From contig NZ_QGDT01000012.1 of assembly GCF_003149085.1 (NCBI RefSeq), positions 1 through 64,000 on the forward strand: a DNA stretch of 64,000 bases, in the 5' to 3' direction. Position 1 is the first letter of the stretch; every line of letters begins with the position of its first letter. This document shows, in pieces, positions 34,743 through 45,488 of the stretch. Source of the stretch: Dyadobacter jejuensis. Lineage in GTDB: Bacteria; Bacteroidota; Bacteroidia; Cytophagales; Spirosomataceae. A model generated the notes under the pieces. It was not told where the DNA came from and did not search any database. It saw only the letters and a list, made by a program, of their open reading frames with translations. The translations under genes and the position numbers were made by a program.

Positions 34743-37112
34743 TTAGGGAGTCATGGATGGTGGTGCTTGCTCTGGAGCACTACCCCAATTTTTGTTGGGC
34801 TTATTGCCAACTTTCATTTTCAGGGTGGTCCCAGATACCAGGTCTTCATGGTATATCCAAGCCCGATCCAAGGGTTTCCCGTTCACTTGTGCCGATTGGA
34901 TGTAATAATCGCCGGCTTGTACATTTTTCTTGTTGGTTTCGATAGTCAACAGCTTTCCGGAATAGTATTTCGGGTTGAGTTTGATTTGTACCTTGTCGAA
35001 AAGTGGCGTAGTGATTTCGTAATAGGGTTTTTCACTCGTTCCACCGTTGGTAGAGAAGATTCCGATTTTCATTAAAACGGCCAGAGAGCCCATCAGCCCC
35101 TGGTCTTCGTCGCCACTGTAGCCCAATTCTGGGGATACATCGCTGTATACTTTCTCGATCACCTGTTGAGTCCAGTATTGGGTAAGCCATGGAGCCCCCG
35201 AATAATTGAACAAATAGGCCGTCTGCATACAAGGTTGATTGCCATAATTGATATACACCTTGCGGTTCATTTCCAAGGTTTCCCCCGCATGGTTTTTCCC
35301 GGATACAAAATCGTGTTTTTGTGCAAATTCGAAAGATTGGTTGAGTTTTTCGGTAAAAGCCTCTCTGCCACCCATCAGCTGGCTCAGGCCTTTTAAATCG
35401 TGAGGGACCCACCAGGTATACTGTGCCGCATTCCCTTCTACCCAGCCATTCTGATAGCGTAGTATGTCCACGGGTTCAGCCCAATCGCCATTTTGCTCTC
35501 TATTCCACATCCAGCCAATCTCTTTGTTCCAAATGTTCTTGTAATTGCTGGCGCGCTTGTTAAAGGTTTCGAAATCCTCGGTTTTTCCCAGTTTTTTGGC
35601 CAGTTGGCCCAGAGCAAAATCCTGATAGGAATATTCAAGTGTTTGAGCGGAGCCGTCCTGGTGGCCACCATACCTTTTTTTGGTAAGGGGATGAGGAATA
35701 TATCCTTTTTCAATATAGCTTTCTAAGCCTCCTCCAATCGTCGTATTATGTTCATAGCCCGCTTTGCTCATCATTCCTCCTGGCATATGGTTCTTGACAA
35801 GCCCCTGGTAGGCCTTGTCGATATCGAAGCCACGGATGCCTTTCAGGTAGGCACTGGTGATAAATGGGGTTGAGGAGGCGCCCGTCATTACGTACGTATA
35901 GTTGCCTCCCGAAGGACCACGAGGAATAAGCCCGCCGTCGTCGTACATCAGCAGCATGGAATTGATAAATGACTCGGTGATTTCGGGATATACCAAATGC
36001 CATAGGGTATTCAGAGACCATTGAGCCCCCCAAAAGGAGTCGGAGTTATGGTGGTTAAAACGTGGCTTGCCCGATTCGTCCAAGGGTATTTGTTTCACTT
36101 GTGGGCTGGGGCCTGTATTGTCGGTGTATTTACCGTTGGCATCACTTATAATTCTACGACCTTGTAGGGCATGCCAAAGGTCGGTATAGAAGCGGCGCTG
36201 CTGGTCGGTGGAGCCTCCTTCTATGGCTATGCGTCCGAGTTTCTCGTTCCATTCGGCCCGGGAGTCGGCTACTACCTGGTCGAAATTCCAATGAGGGAGT
36301 TCGGTTTTCATGTTGAGCTTGGCTTGTTCTTCGCTTACGTAGGAGATCGCCACCTTCATTTTCCTGACTTCATTTTTTTTGGTCGCAAAGCTCAAATAAG
36401 CCCCAATTTTCTCACCTTCTACCACGTCGCTGCCCTCCTGTAAATTGCCTTTTTGCCAAGTCTTAAAGGTATCGAAGGGTTGTTCGAAACTAGCCGAAAA
36501 ATAGACGGTCACTGGTCGGGGTCTACGGGAGGTGGCCGCCATAACCACGTAGCCTGAAAGCTCTCGGTCGCTGATGCGCTGAATACGGCCTCTTTCTTGT
36601 TCAGAAGGTCCTAGTACGGTAGTAAAGTCGAAGAGGATATGGCTCTGGGTAGAGGCTGGGAAGGTATATTTATGGAATCCTACTCGGGTGGTAGAGGTTA
36701 GCTCGGCCGTGATGCCATAGTCCTGAAGCGCTACCTTATGATAACCCGGCTTGGCTATCTCCCCGTCGTGAGAATATGCCGACTTATAGGCCTCTGGGCC
36801 TTGGTGTCCCTTAAAAGGACCCGTGGTGGGCATAACGGGTATTCCCGACAGCTGCCAAGCATGAATATGGCTGAAACCACGTATATGTTTTTCATTATAA
36901 CGGTAGCCAGAATTCCATGCTCCATCCAGGATCATGTCGGGACTGAGGTTGACCATTCCGAATGGCCTGGATGCCGAACTAAAGAAAAACCAGCGCGAAT
37001 TGGCGGAGTCTACGAAAGGATATACCAAGTCGACAGGCTCCTGTTTGGGTTTAAAAGAAAAGAATAATAGGCTGATAAAGAGCCAGCTTAAACGGTTTAG
37101 TCTTCTGATCAT
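34743..37112 (-). CDS. GH92 family alpha-mannosidase
   Basis: 789 residues with a signal peptide. The N-terminal beta-sandwich shows VYPFVDSANSRWFFFSSASRPFGM and GFSHIHAWQLSG. The (alpha/alpha)6 catalytic domain has WSLNTLWHLVYPE, MTGASSTPFITSAYLKGI and the late YSGDEDQGLMGSL, a conserved GH92 block. These enzymes are calcium-dependent exo-alpha-mannosidases acting on mannans or N-glycans. A polar tail of about 20 residues (KPNKNWGSAPEQAPP) is unusual. It ends the minus-strand polysaccharide locus after the heparinase-like gene. Confidence 0.94.
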   Translation of the reverse strand: MIRRLNRLSWLFISLLFFSFKPKQEPVDLVYPFVDSANSRWFFFSSASRPFGMVNLSPDMILDGAWNSGYRYNEKHIRGFSHIHAWQLSGIPVMPTTGPFKGHQGPEAYKSAYSHDGEIAKPGYHKVALQDYGITAELTSTTRVGFHKYTFPASTQSHILFDFTTVLGPSEQERGRIQRISDRELSGYVVMAATSRRPRPVTVYFSASFEQPFDTFKTWQKGNLQEGSDVVEGEKIGAYLSFATKKNEVRKMKVAISYVSEEQAKLNMKTELPHWNFDQVVADSRAEWNEKLGRIAIEGGSTDQQRRFYTDLWHALQGRRIISDANGKYTDNTGPSPQVKQIPLDESGKPRFNHHNSDSFWGAQWSLNTLWHLVYPEITESFINSMLLMYDDGGLIPRGPSGGNYTYVMTGASSTPFITSAYLKGIRGFDIDKAYQGLVKNHMPGGMMSKAGYEHNTTIGGGLESYIEKGYIPHPLTKKRYGGHQDGSAQTLEYSYQDFALGQLAKKLGKTEDFETFNKRASNYKNIWNKEIGWMWNREQNGDWAEPVDILRYQNGWVEGNAAQYTWWVPHDLKGLSQLMGGREAFTEKLNQSFEFAQKHDFVSGKNHAGETLEMNRKVYINYGNQPCMQTAYLFNYSGAPWLTQYWTQQVIEKVYSDVSPELGYSGDEDQGLMGSLAVLMKIGIFSTNGGTSEKPYYEITTPLFDKVQIKLNPKYYSGKLLTIETNKKNVQAGDYYIQSAQVNGKPLDRAWIYHEDLVSGTTLKMKVGNKPNKNWGSAPEQAPPSMTP

Positions 37113-37165
37113 GATTTAAGGATTTGTATTGAAATTGAGAGGTGAATTGGTTTTGGGATTAAGGA

Positions 37166-39958
37166 TTATGGCTCCCCGAAAACGAGGGTGGCAGAGTCTA
37201 TCGCTCCACTGATTCGGAATTCTAAAAGGTTCTTATGTTGGCGGCTCGGCGTACCCTGTAGGGGTTGGCCGGGCTTTCCGTCCTGGTAGGTGGTCAACTC
37301 AGCGGTGACGTGCTCCGATACGGGCACACCCAGCAGCATAGGTCGGTCGGTTATGACTTTGTACCCTTCTAAGGTTTTTTCTATGCTGGCCGTGAAGGGT
37401 AGTCCTAAGGCCTCCATGCGCCATCCTTGGGTATTAAATTGATACATTTCCGACAAAAAGATAAATTCAGGTTTATGTTGGCTCCTTTGACTCCTCACGA
37501 TAGACAGTCCTCCCTTCTGGTAAAAGTCATCGTCGAGCTTCACCTCATTTTTTCCTTCCAAGGGGGTGATGATATCCAGCATATCGCCGGCGGTAAACAC
37601 CTTAATGGTAGGAGATAGGCTATCGAATACTACTTTTTCTATTGGGTTGGGCTGGTCGGCTATCCTTGGATTGTATATTACCGCAAAGGGATTATTCCAG
37701 GCCGCTGCCTTTTTTTGTATAATAAGCGTAGGGATGTCCTGATCTACTATTGCGCTGGGTGCTGTTCTGGAATTTAAGGCATTGGATGGGGGAGCTAGCG
37801 CCGTATAAATGGTTTGTTGATCCTGCCCTTTTATCCATAATTGCATCTGGTGGTCGGCCTGCCCGCCAACGGGCACTTGAAATACGGCTCGGAGATCTTG
37901 ATCGGTACTCAGGAGGGTTTTGTTGGTAAGGTAGTCGTAGGCCTTCAGATCGCCCTGGTGGCTGCCTAAGTCGGTAGTTGGTTGGCTTTTGAGTGGGCTA
38001 TTATTGCTTCCGTATAACGATATTGAACTGCCTATATTATGGTAAAAATAGTCGTGTCGTTGTTGGCTGGCACCAGGGATATGGGATCTGAAAATATCCA
38101 ACATATAACCAGGTCCTCCTGCGGTAGCGACCAGGGCCGTCAGTCGCTGCTGCTGGGCGAGAGTGCGTGGCTCCACAAAAGAGGTGCGGGCGTAAGTGAC
38201 TTTGTCGAATGCGGGAGCGGGTGCTCCCGCTATGGGGTAATGAGCGTCTAGGGAAAAAGGATGATGCCCACGCATGGAAGCATGTGAGGACTTACCGTCC
38301 ACTACCACCGTATTATGTGCCGGAAATTGGGCGTAATAATCCCGATGATCGGGATGCCAATAGCTAGGGCCTTTGCCCATGTCGGGGCCCATCACGTAGC
38401 CGTTGGCGAAAAACTCCAGGGCTATCCCGTTCGCATGGGCGTGGTTTCCGTAGGAGCCCACCAAAGATGCCATCAGGGCATTTTTGTCTTGCCCCAGTCG
38501 CTGTATGAAAAGACTCACATTGGGGGCATAGAAGGTCGGTGTCGTAAGCAAGGTCGGTGTTGTGTTTGGCTCTGCTTTTTGTAGGTCGTCCGAATAAAAG
38601 AACAACTCGAAGAGGCTATGGGCCTGGCGTTGGTAAGCCCCTTCATGAATGGCCGCTGAAAGCTGCTGCGTTATCTGATCGGCTTTTTGAGTTTGGCCAT
38701 TTCTAAGGTAATTGGTGAGTAAAAGTTCGAAGGTTTCGGAGGGAATTCTGCTGTGGCCGGTGTCGCCAAAGCCCACTGTGTGGCCACTAGGAAATAAGTA
38801 TTGAAAGGATGCCCAAACCGACTTTTCGATGATAGGATAATTCTCCAGCTCATTTTCGCCAGTAAAGTGCTCTAACAGGGTGAGTATGCGCAATAGGGAG
38901 GCCGTTACGTGGAGGGAATAGCCCGGCGACTCGGGCCATATTCCCGTCTGTTGGTCGTAGACCCCTAGGGACTCTCTTATCGCCAATTGCCGCTCTGTAG
39001 ATATATTGAAGATATGATCGAGAAAATATTGCCTGCCTTGGCCATTGGGATAGTGCTGGTTATCGTCTAACACCAAGGCAATATACATCAGAAAGTGTGC
39101 TTGGAAGAGATTCCAATTATTGTCGGCCACCCCGTTTTTGATGATCTGATTGCCCCATTTCTGAAAAACAGCGGTGCTGAGGGCTTTGTGGTCATGGCTC
39201 AGTTGATCGTATAGGAAATCATATATGAGGGCTAAGGGGACCACGCTTTTTTCGTGTATGACTTCGAAAGTGGCCAGACCGATGATTTCCTGCTGATGGG
39301 TCTTCAGGAGGTCGATGGGGGCTTCCCTATGGTACATTCCTTGCATATAGGTACTAAAAACGGGAAGTGCCAGCTCGGCATACTCCTGGCGGCCTGTCAG
39401 CCAGTATAAAAAAGCGGCATCCTGAGCCAAGAGTAGAATTTGATTGTTGATACCCTCAATAATATTTCCCGATTCGTTAGGAAGGACCCATTCTGTTTTG
39501 CCCGATTTTTTATGTTTAAGTCTTATCCCCCTTTCGTCGTCTTGGAAAGGGACAATCTGCTCCAGAGGGAGTGAACGGTAATCGGTGGCCCAGTCGCGGC
39601 TACCCGAAAACCGAACCGTAGGCACTGGGGCCTGTCCTTCGGAATGGGAGAATTTCCCACCCTTTACAAATACCTTTTGGTGTTTGGTATTCCAGTTCAT
39701 CTGCAATCGTGATAGGAGCCAGGTGCTGTCCTCTTGGCAATATGCCAGGTACGGTGCGAGCTTTTTTTCAAGGTTGGCTATATACGCTTGTTTCCATGGG
39801 GTGCGCTGTAATGTGCTTTGCCAGGCGTCTTTCTGTCCGTCTTTTACCAGTATTCGGGGATGGCTGTCGCCTTGAGCTTGGGTAGGGAGGACGGCCGTCC
39901 ATAGGATCCATGACATGGTAAAAATGCATACTAGGGCTTCTTTTCCGAGGTTTTTCAT
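37166..39958 (-). CDS. Heparinase II/III-like polysaccharide lyase
   Basis: About 930 residues from the ATG at 39958, which gives the best signal peptide (ending LPTQAQG); ATGs at 39985 and 40009 are alternatives. The first 450 residues are helical (HPRILVKDGQKDAWQ, WNLFQAHFLMYIALV). The heparinase II/III beta-sandwich follows with SYGNHAHANGIALEFFANGY and QFPAHNTVVVDGKSS, where the His and Tyr expected for lyase chemistry lie. It cleaves uronate-containing polysaccharides by elimination. The partner GH92 suggests a substrate with both mannose and uronic acid (inference). A hairpin lies just upstream of the start. Confidence 0.9.
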   Translation of the reverse strand: MKNLGKEALVCIFTMSWILWTAVLPTQAQGDSHPRILVKDGQKDAWQSTLQRTPWKQAYIANLEKKLAPYLAYCQEDSTWLLSRLQMNWNTKHQKVFVKGGKFSHSEGQAPVPTVRFSGSRDWATDYRSLPLEQIVPFQDDERGIRLKHKKSGKTEWVLPNESGNIIEGINNQILLLAQDAAFLYWLTGRQEYAELALPVFSTYMQGMYHREAPIDLLKTHQQEIIGLATFEVIHEKSVVPLALIYDFLYDQLSHDHKALSTAVFQKWGNQIIKNGVADNNWNLFQAHFLMYIALVLDDNQHYPNGQGRQYFLDHIFNISTERQLAIRESLGVYDQQTGIWPESPGYSLHVTASLLRILTLLEHFTGENELENYPIIEKSVWASFQYLFPSGHTVGFGDTGHSRIPSETFELLLTNYLRNGQTQKADQITQQLSAAIHEGAYQRQAHSLFELFFYSDDLQKAEPNTTPTLLTTPTFYAPNVSLFIQRLGQDKNALMASLVGSYGNHAHANGIALEFFANGYVMGPDMGKGPSYWHPDHRDYYAQFPAHNTVVVDGKSSHASMRGHHPFSLDAHYPIAGAPAPAFDKVTYARTSFVEPRTLAQQQRLTALVATAGGPGYMLDIFRSHIPGASQQRHDYFYHNIGSSISLYGSNNSPLKSQPTTDLGSHQGDLKAYDYLTNKTLLSTDQDLRAVFQVPVGGQADHQMQLWIKGQDQQTIYTALAPPSNALNSRTAPSAIVDQDIPTLIIQKKAAAWNNPFAVIYNPRIADQPNPIEKVVFDSLSPTIKVFTAGDMLDIITPLEGKNEVKLDDDFYQKGGLSIVRSQRSQHKPEFIFLSEMYQFNTQGWRMEALGLPFTASIEKTLEGYKVITDRPMLLGVPVSEHVTAELTTYQDGKPGQPLQGTPSRQHKNLLEFRISGAIDSATLVFGEP

Positions 39959-39993
39959 CACTTGTATGGCGTTAATATTATTCATGATATGAA

Positions 39994-40027
39994 AATGACT
40001 AGCGATCAAAATTGATCACTAGTCATT
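39994..40027 (-). promoter_or_regulatory. Hairpin between susD and the enzyme genes
   Basis: AATGACTAGTGATCAA and TTGATCGCTAGTCATT (minus-strand reading) form a nearly perfect stem with one G-U wobble and a very short loop, followed by UUUUC and then the heparinase start region. It is placed to act as an attenuator or processing site that lowers enzyme expression relative to susCD. Confidence 0.6.
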
Positions 40028-40260
40028 ATTTTTCTAACCTATAAAAGGATCCTGAGGCTCGCAGCTTATTTGGGTCCTTAACAGGCCTGTTCAATAACCA
40101 CTACCGATCTCCTTCCTCAATAGGGGTACGTTATGAACGGTTTTAACCGCAAGAGCGAAACGATTTTTTTTAATTATTTGCGAATTCTTTTAATTTTTGA
40201 TGGATTGGACCATGTTTCGAGAGCCTTAAGCCCTATTAATAAAAGGGGTGTTGCCGTCAG

Positions 40261-42069
40261 TTAATAGCCTTCGTTCTGAGGGATATTAGAGGACGATCTA
40301 TCCAACTCCTGCTGAGGAATAGGCCTTAGCAAGTGAAATTCTTGTATCTGATTGCTTATTCTCGTCCATGGATTCATGGCTTTGGCTCTCTCAATCAGCT
40401 TGTTGGTACGTTTGAGGTCATACCAGCGCATTCCTTCGGCAAGTAGTTCCCGTGCTCTTTCATCCAGAATCAGGTCAATAGAGATATTCGCAGCGGTAGC
40501 CCGGTACGATTTGGACTCCAGTGATGCATAGTCGCCTGGGTAAAGGGCCGCTTTCGGGTCGGCGCCTAGATTGGTACCGAGGGCCCTATCGACCACCTTG
40601 TTGTAATACACTTCTGCCCCTCCAAGTTTAGCGCCTGTTGCCCCTTTCAGTATGGCTTCAGCTGCAATGAGGTAGGCCTCTGCCGAACGGAAGAGTATAA
40701 AATCAAGGGTGCCATATGCATCACCATAGGGGATGCCTGGCTCCCAAAATTTCCACATCATCGGATATTTTTGTTGGTTATGGAAGGCCGACTGGGCGCT
40801 AATAGCGAATTGATCGGTGTTAAGAACCGCATAATGTTTTTTGCCACCCACATCGATACCCTTTTCGGCGATAGTAGCGGGTTTGTTCCATGGGCTGAAA
40901 TACACTACGGTGTCACCTACAGCAATGTTAATTTTGGTATTGGCGTCTCCCAAAATAGGCTTAAAGTCCTTGACGGGTAGCAAGGCATAGATGGCCTGAA
41001 CGAAATTATGCGCATAGCGGGTGTCGAGCTGAGGATCGTAGAGCCTATATGCCGATGGGCTAACGGTATAGTCGTTCAAATGCCTGTTATAATCGCTGGA
41101 ACGGCCCTTGGTGCCAGGAGTATCCTCGGCCCCACTTCCAAATATTGAATGGGCATTATTGCCCCCATCGTAGGTAAGCACGTCGTCGCTGTACTGAACG
41201 GCAAATACAATTTCCGGGTTGCGATCGTTCTGCGTGGGAAAGGTCTCCTTTAAAGGATTTTTTGAGTGCTTGGGGAACAAGTCGGTATAGTTGGCTGCTA
41301 GCGGATAAGCCGCTATCACCTTATCGGCATAGGCGAGTGCAGTGGTAAAATCGGCGTTGGATCCTCCGAGCGACTGCTTGAAGTTCCAGCCTCTCGTCAG
41401 GTAGACCCGGGCTAAAAGGAACTGCGCTGCCCCTTTGGTGGCTCTGCCGTAATCGGTGGCGGTAACGGGTAATGCCTGTTCGGCCTCTGTAAGATCCTTG
41501 ATGATTTGGGCATATACCTCGGCCGCAGGTACGCGAGTTACTTCCTTCGAAAAGGTAGTCGACTCCGTAAGGGGCATGGGAACATCACCAAACTGCTGTA
41601 CCAAATGAAAATAACTAAAAGCCCTCAGGAATTTGGCTTCCGAAACACGTACCAATTTTAATGCCTCGTCCATCCCCTCGATATTATCCACCCGACTTAT
41701 AGCCGTATTGGTTCTGCCAATTTCGGAGTAAAGAGTATTCCATAAGGTGTTTACCGACCCATTGGAGGAGTTGAAACGGACATCATATTGGTTTAGGGCA
41801 TTTCCGGTATTACCTGAGGCCGCCTTGTGCCAGCCTTCGTTGGTAAACAGATCGGTGCCTTGGTATACTAAGTCACGCTGTCTGGAAATATCTCTTAGTA
41901 AGGGATAACAGGCCCTCACTAGGTCCTCGTATCCGGTGGCATCTACAAAGTAGGACTCAGAAGTTTGGGTAGATATGGAATTTTCATCCAAAAAGTCCTG
42001 GCATCCGGCCAATGGGGTTAGCCCTAAGCATATCAAAGAGGCTATCCGGAGTTTAACTATAAATTTCAT
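40261..42069 (-). CDS. RagB/SusD family substrate-binding lipoprotein
   Basis: 602 residues with a lipobox (GLTPLAGC). It has TPR-like helices, a late ERARELLAEGMRWYDLKRT block and the closing HLLRPIPQQELDRSSSNI, all standard for the family. It captures the glycan for the SusC partner, whose gene ends 23 bp upstream. It belongs to the same minus-strand locus as the lyase and mannosidase. Confidence 0.95.
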   Translation of the reverse strand: MKFIVKLRIASLICLGLTPLAGCQDFLDENSISTQTSESYFVDATGYEDLVRACYPLLRDISRQRDLVYQGTDLFTNEGWHKAASGNTGNALNQYDVRFNSSNGSVNTLWNTLYSEIGRTNTAISRVDNIEGMDEALKLVRVSEAKFLRAFSYFHLVQQFGDVPMPLTESTTFSKEVTRVPAAEVYAQIIKDLTEAEQALPVTATDYGRATKGAAQFLLARVYLTRGWNFKQSLGGSNADFTTALAYADKVIAAYPLAANYTDLFPKHSKNPLKETFPTQNDRNPEIVFAVQYSDDVLTYDGGNNAHSIFGSGAEDTPGTKGRSSDYNRHLNDYTVSPSAYRLYDPQLDTRYAHNFVQAIYALLPVKDFKPILGDANTKINIAVGDTVVYFSPWNKPATIAEKGIDVGGKKHYAVLNTDQFAISAQSAFHNQQKYPMMWKFWEPGIPYGDAYGTLDFILFRSAEAYLIAAEAILKGATGAKLGGAEVYYNKVVDRALGTNLGADPKAALYPGDYASLESKSYRATAANISIDLILDERARELLAEGMRWYDLKRTNKLIERAKAMNPWTRISNQIQEFHLLRPIPQQELDRSSSNIPQNEGY

Positions 42070-42092
42070 AATATTAGTGCTTAATGGGTGAA

Positions 42093-45000
42093 TCAGAAGG
42101 ATAGGTTTAGGCCGAACAATAATATCGAGCTGGGTACGTCGTCGTCGTAAGCAGAGGAGTTGTATTCAGGATCTAAACCGTCGAATTTATGAAACACGAA
42201 TGGGTTCGAAGCCTGGGCATACACCCGCAGATTACTCAGTCCATACCTATTCAAGGCCTTTCCAGGCAAGGTATAGCCTAGGGTAATATCCGATATTCTG
42301 ATAAAGCTTGCATCCTGATATTGGATAGCCGTCCGATAAGGGTTGGCTGCCACCACACCGAAATAGTCATTGGATGGGTTTTGGCTGGTCCAATAGTTCA
42401 GCTTGAGGTGGTTATATCGTCCACTAGAAATTTCCCCCATGGTTCCGCTTAGCATGTTGTTGCGGTACTGAGCGCCTTGTCGGGTATAGATAAAGCAGCT
42501 GAGGTCGAAGTTATTGTAGCTAAAGCGATTGGTGACGCCCAGTAGCCATTTGGGCAGTGAGGAGCCCAAGATAACCCGGTCGTCGATTCCATCATTGGAA
42601 GAAATCTTTCCGTCCTGGTTTTGGTCTACCACCCGCACCGACCCAGGTACTTGGTTGTATACCTTGGCTTCATCTATTTGGTTGGTTTGCCATATGCCGT
42701 CAAATTTGTAATTATAATTGACCTTTACAGCTTCTCCTACAAACAGACCGTTTCCTTTGTCCTCGTCAATTCCGCCGCCATATAGCTCCAATATGGTATT
42801 TTTATTGGTAGAGAAATTGAAGTTTGTACTCCATTTAAAGCCTTTTAGATCCAAATTGACCGTATTCAAGTTAATTTCAACCCCCTTATTTTCGATTTTA
42901 CCAACGTTAGCCGTTATCTCGTCGAAACCAGTAGAAGTTGGGATTTTTTGAGACAGGATTAGATCTTCCGTTTTCCGGTTATAGAGTTCAATGGCCGTCG
43001 TGATACGGTTGTTAAAGAAACCCATGTTGATACCGAAGTTGTACTCCTTACTTTTCTCCCATTTAAGCTGACGGTTGGCCAAGTTACTCGGGGCGAATCC
43101 ATAGGCAGGGGTTCCATCAAAGTCGTACGAAGTCTTGGAGATATTGGCTTGGGTAGAGTAGGGGCTTACCGTAGCATTGCCCACTACGCCATAGCTCAAC
43201 CGAAGTTTAAGGTCTGAGAAAACGTTCAGATCGCGAATGAACGTTTCATCACCTGCTCGCCAGGCAATGGCCGCCGATGGGAAGAAAGCCCATTTGTTGC
43301 CCTCCGAAAGTTGGGAGGCACCGTCGGAGCGGCCCGTTAAGGTCAACAGGTATTTGTTCTTAAAACCGTAATTGATTCGACCCATATAGGAAAGCAAGGC
43401 GTTTTCGGACAGGTTACTACCCACCCCCGTAATATTAGCCGCTGTACCTAAGGCATACCAGCCCGATTCATAAGCTAGGTTGTTGACGGAAATAGTGGAG
43501 GTTTCATAGCGGTTTTTAAAGGCACTTTGTACGGCCGTTACTGTTAAGGAGTGCGAAGCCTTATTCAGTTGGTAATTCAGGACATTATCCCAGGTGTAAG
43601 TGCCCGTGGCGCGGGTGTCGTATTGAGCCCTAGGTTTTTGAGTGGTTTGTTGTGACTTGGTATAGGTGCCTCTATAGTCCCCCTCCCTTTCAGAATTGAA
43701 GGCAGTAGAGATAGAAGAACGAAAGGTTAAGCCTTTAAAAGGTTCAAATTCGACATAGGCATTGGCCAGTATGGATGACCCTTTGTTTTCGTGTTGGTAG
43801 TTGTCGCGGTCGCCCTCCACGATGGGGTTAAGTACCTGCTTGTCATTGATACCCATCCATACGGCATAGCCTTGGTAGTTGAGGTCGCTACTTTCGGCCG
43901 GATTAATCACGTCCTCATAAAGGTTTACCCCCGTAGGCCGGGCCCTATATGCCGACCGTATGGCTTCGTTGGAGCCTAGCTTGTAAAGGTTATAGGTATA
44001 GTAGGAACTGAAGCCTACTTTTACCTTGTCGTTCAGCTTGCTGTCGAGGCCCCCTTTTATGCTATAACGCTCGAAGCCCGTTCTGGCTATGGTTCCTCCT
44101 TCTTTCAAATATCCTCCTGAAAAATAATAGGTGGTATTGTCACTTCCTCCCGATACCGATAGGGAGTGGCTGGTTTGTAAAGTAGGTTGGGTAAGCAGAT
44201 CGAGCCAGTCGGTCGACTTTCCCGAATTGACCATATCCAATTCGGTGGTCGTAAATTTTTCTGCTACGCCTCCATCCATTAACCTATCGTCGTTATAGGC
44301 CTTATAAAAATCCTGAGCCGTCATTAGCGCTGGTAGGTGGTTGGGAGTCTTTTGGCCCACATAGGCATCGTAGCTGACACGGGGTTTACCTGAGGTCCCT
44401 TTTTTAGTCGTAATGATAATGACCCCATTGGCTCCTCTCGACCCGTATATCGCCGTCGACGACGCATCTTTTAATACATCCATCGATTGAATGTCGCTGG
44501 GGTTAAGGTTGTTGAGATTCGCTCCCATCACCCCATCCACCACCACCAAGGGTTCGTTGGTAGAGTTAATGCTACTTTCGCCCCGAATGTCTATGGTATA
44601 GCCTGCTCCTGCCTTATTACTGGTTTTTTGAACGTTCACCCCAGCGACCTGGCCTTGAAGGGCTTTGGCGGCCTGTACCGGATTGGCCCTTACGATATCC
44701 TTGGACTGGATAGAACCTACGGCTCCCGTCAAATCATTCTTTTCTACGGCCCCATATCCGATTACCACTACCTCTTCTAAGGCACTCTCATCGGACTTAA
44801 GCTTGATGTCGACAACCGTCCGGTTGCCCACTTCTAGCTCTTGTTTTACATAGCCCACATAGCTAAAGACTACAAAGGCATTTTGCTCGGGAACGTCTAT
44901 GGAATAGTGCCCGTTGACATCCGTTACCGTGCCGCGTTGCGTATTTTTGATCACCACACTCACACCCGGCAAGGCTTCCCCACTGGCATCGGTCACCGTA

Positions 45001-45437
45001 CCGGATATTTTCTTGTCGATAATCTCTGCCTTTTCTAGGTCTTCAGCCATGAGGGGCTTATAGGTGCCGCTCTGTGCCGATGCAGTACTGTTGGAGTCCT
45101 TGGTTTTTTTAACGATCAAATAGCCCCCATTTTTCTGCCGCTTGTAGTCTAGCCCTAAAGATGGCAGTATCTTCTTAAAATTGGATTCTATAGGCTGGTT
45201 CCAATCGATTTGCGTCGCGTTGAGGAACTGGTTTTGTACCGATCGGTCGGAGTATAATATGTCGGCCTTATAATGTTCCTTAAAAAGCAGGAGTACGTCG
45301 GCCAACTTCAGCGTAGCCGCCGTTTGAACGGTCTCTATGGCCGCTGGTCTTGGCTGGTAAGCCAAGGTCTGCCCGATTGTAGGTGGAATTAATCCTCCCA
45401 TCAAGAGCAGTGAAAAAATAGTAATGTTTACTTTCAT
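42093..45437 (-). CDS. SusC/RagA TonB-linked outer membrane receptor with STN domain
   Basis: 1114 residues. The order is signal peptide, STN domain (about 40-110, LKLADVLLLFKEHYKADILYS), carboxypeptidase-like domain (about 145-220, KISGTVTDASGEALPGVSV), plug (NPSDIQSMDVLKDASSTAIY) and a 22-strand-type barrel ending FGLNLSF. The STN domain links it to the FecR anti-sigma gene directly upstream (51 bp). Together with the next susD gene it imports oligosaccharides released by the lyase and mannosidase. Confidence 0.95.
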   Translation of the reverse strand: MKVNITIFSLLLMGGLIPPTIGQTLAYQPRPAAIETVQTAATLKLADVLLLFKEHYKADILYSDRSVQNQFLNATQIDWNQPIESNFKKILPSLGLDYKRQKNGGYLIVKKTKDSNSTASAQSGTYKPLMAEDLEKAEIIDKKISGTVTDASGEALPGVSVVIKNTQRGTVTDVNGHYSIDVPEQNAFVVFSYVGYVKQELEVGNRTVVDIKLKSDESALEEVVVIGYGAVEKNDLTGAVGSIQSKDIVRANPVQAAKALQGQVAGVNVQKTSNKAGAGYTIDIRGESSINSTNEPLVVVDGVMGANLNNLNPSDIQSMDVLKDASSTAIYGSRGANGVIIITTKKGTSGKPRVSYDAYVGQKTPNHLPALMTAQDFYKAYNDDRLMDGGVAEKFTTTELDMVNSGKSTDWLDLLTQPTLQTSHSLSVSGGSDNTTYYFSGGYLKEGGTIARTGFERYSIKGGLDSKLNDKVKVGFSSYYTYNLYKLGSNEAIRSAYRARPTGVNLYEDVINPAESSDLNYQGYAVWMGINDKQVLNPIVEGDRDNYQHENKGSSILANAYVEFEPFKGLTFRSSISTAFNSEREGDYRGTYTKSQQTTQKPRAQYDTRATGTYTWDNVLNYQLNKASHSLTVTAVQSAFKNRYETSTISVNNLAYESGWYALGTAANITGVGSNLSENALLSYMGRINYGFKNKYLLTLTGRSDGASQLSEGNKWAFFPSAAIAWRAGDETFIRDLNVFSDLKLRLSYGVVGNATVSPYSTQANISKTSYDFDGTPAYGFAPSNLANRQLKWEKSKEYNFGINMGFFNNRITTAIELYNRKTEDLILSQKIPTSTGFDEITANVGKIENKGVEINLNTVNLDLKGFKWSTNFNFSTNKNTILELYGGGIDEDKGNGLFVGEAVKVNYNYKFDGIWQTNQIDEAKVYNQVPGSVRVVDQNQDGKISSNDGIDDRVILGSSLPKWLLGVTNRFSYNNFDLSCFIYTRQGAQYRNNMLSGTMGEISSGRYNHLKLNYWTSQNPSNDYFGVVAANPYRTAIQYQDASFIRISDITLGYTLPGKALNRYGLSNLRVYAQASNPFVFHKFDGLDPEYNSSAYDDDVPSSILLFGLNLSF

Positions 45438-45488
45438 ATTAGATTGGTTTAAGTTATTGTTCAGAGTACTCGTGCCAAGATTTCCTGG

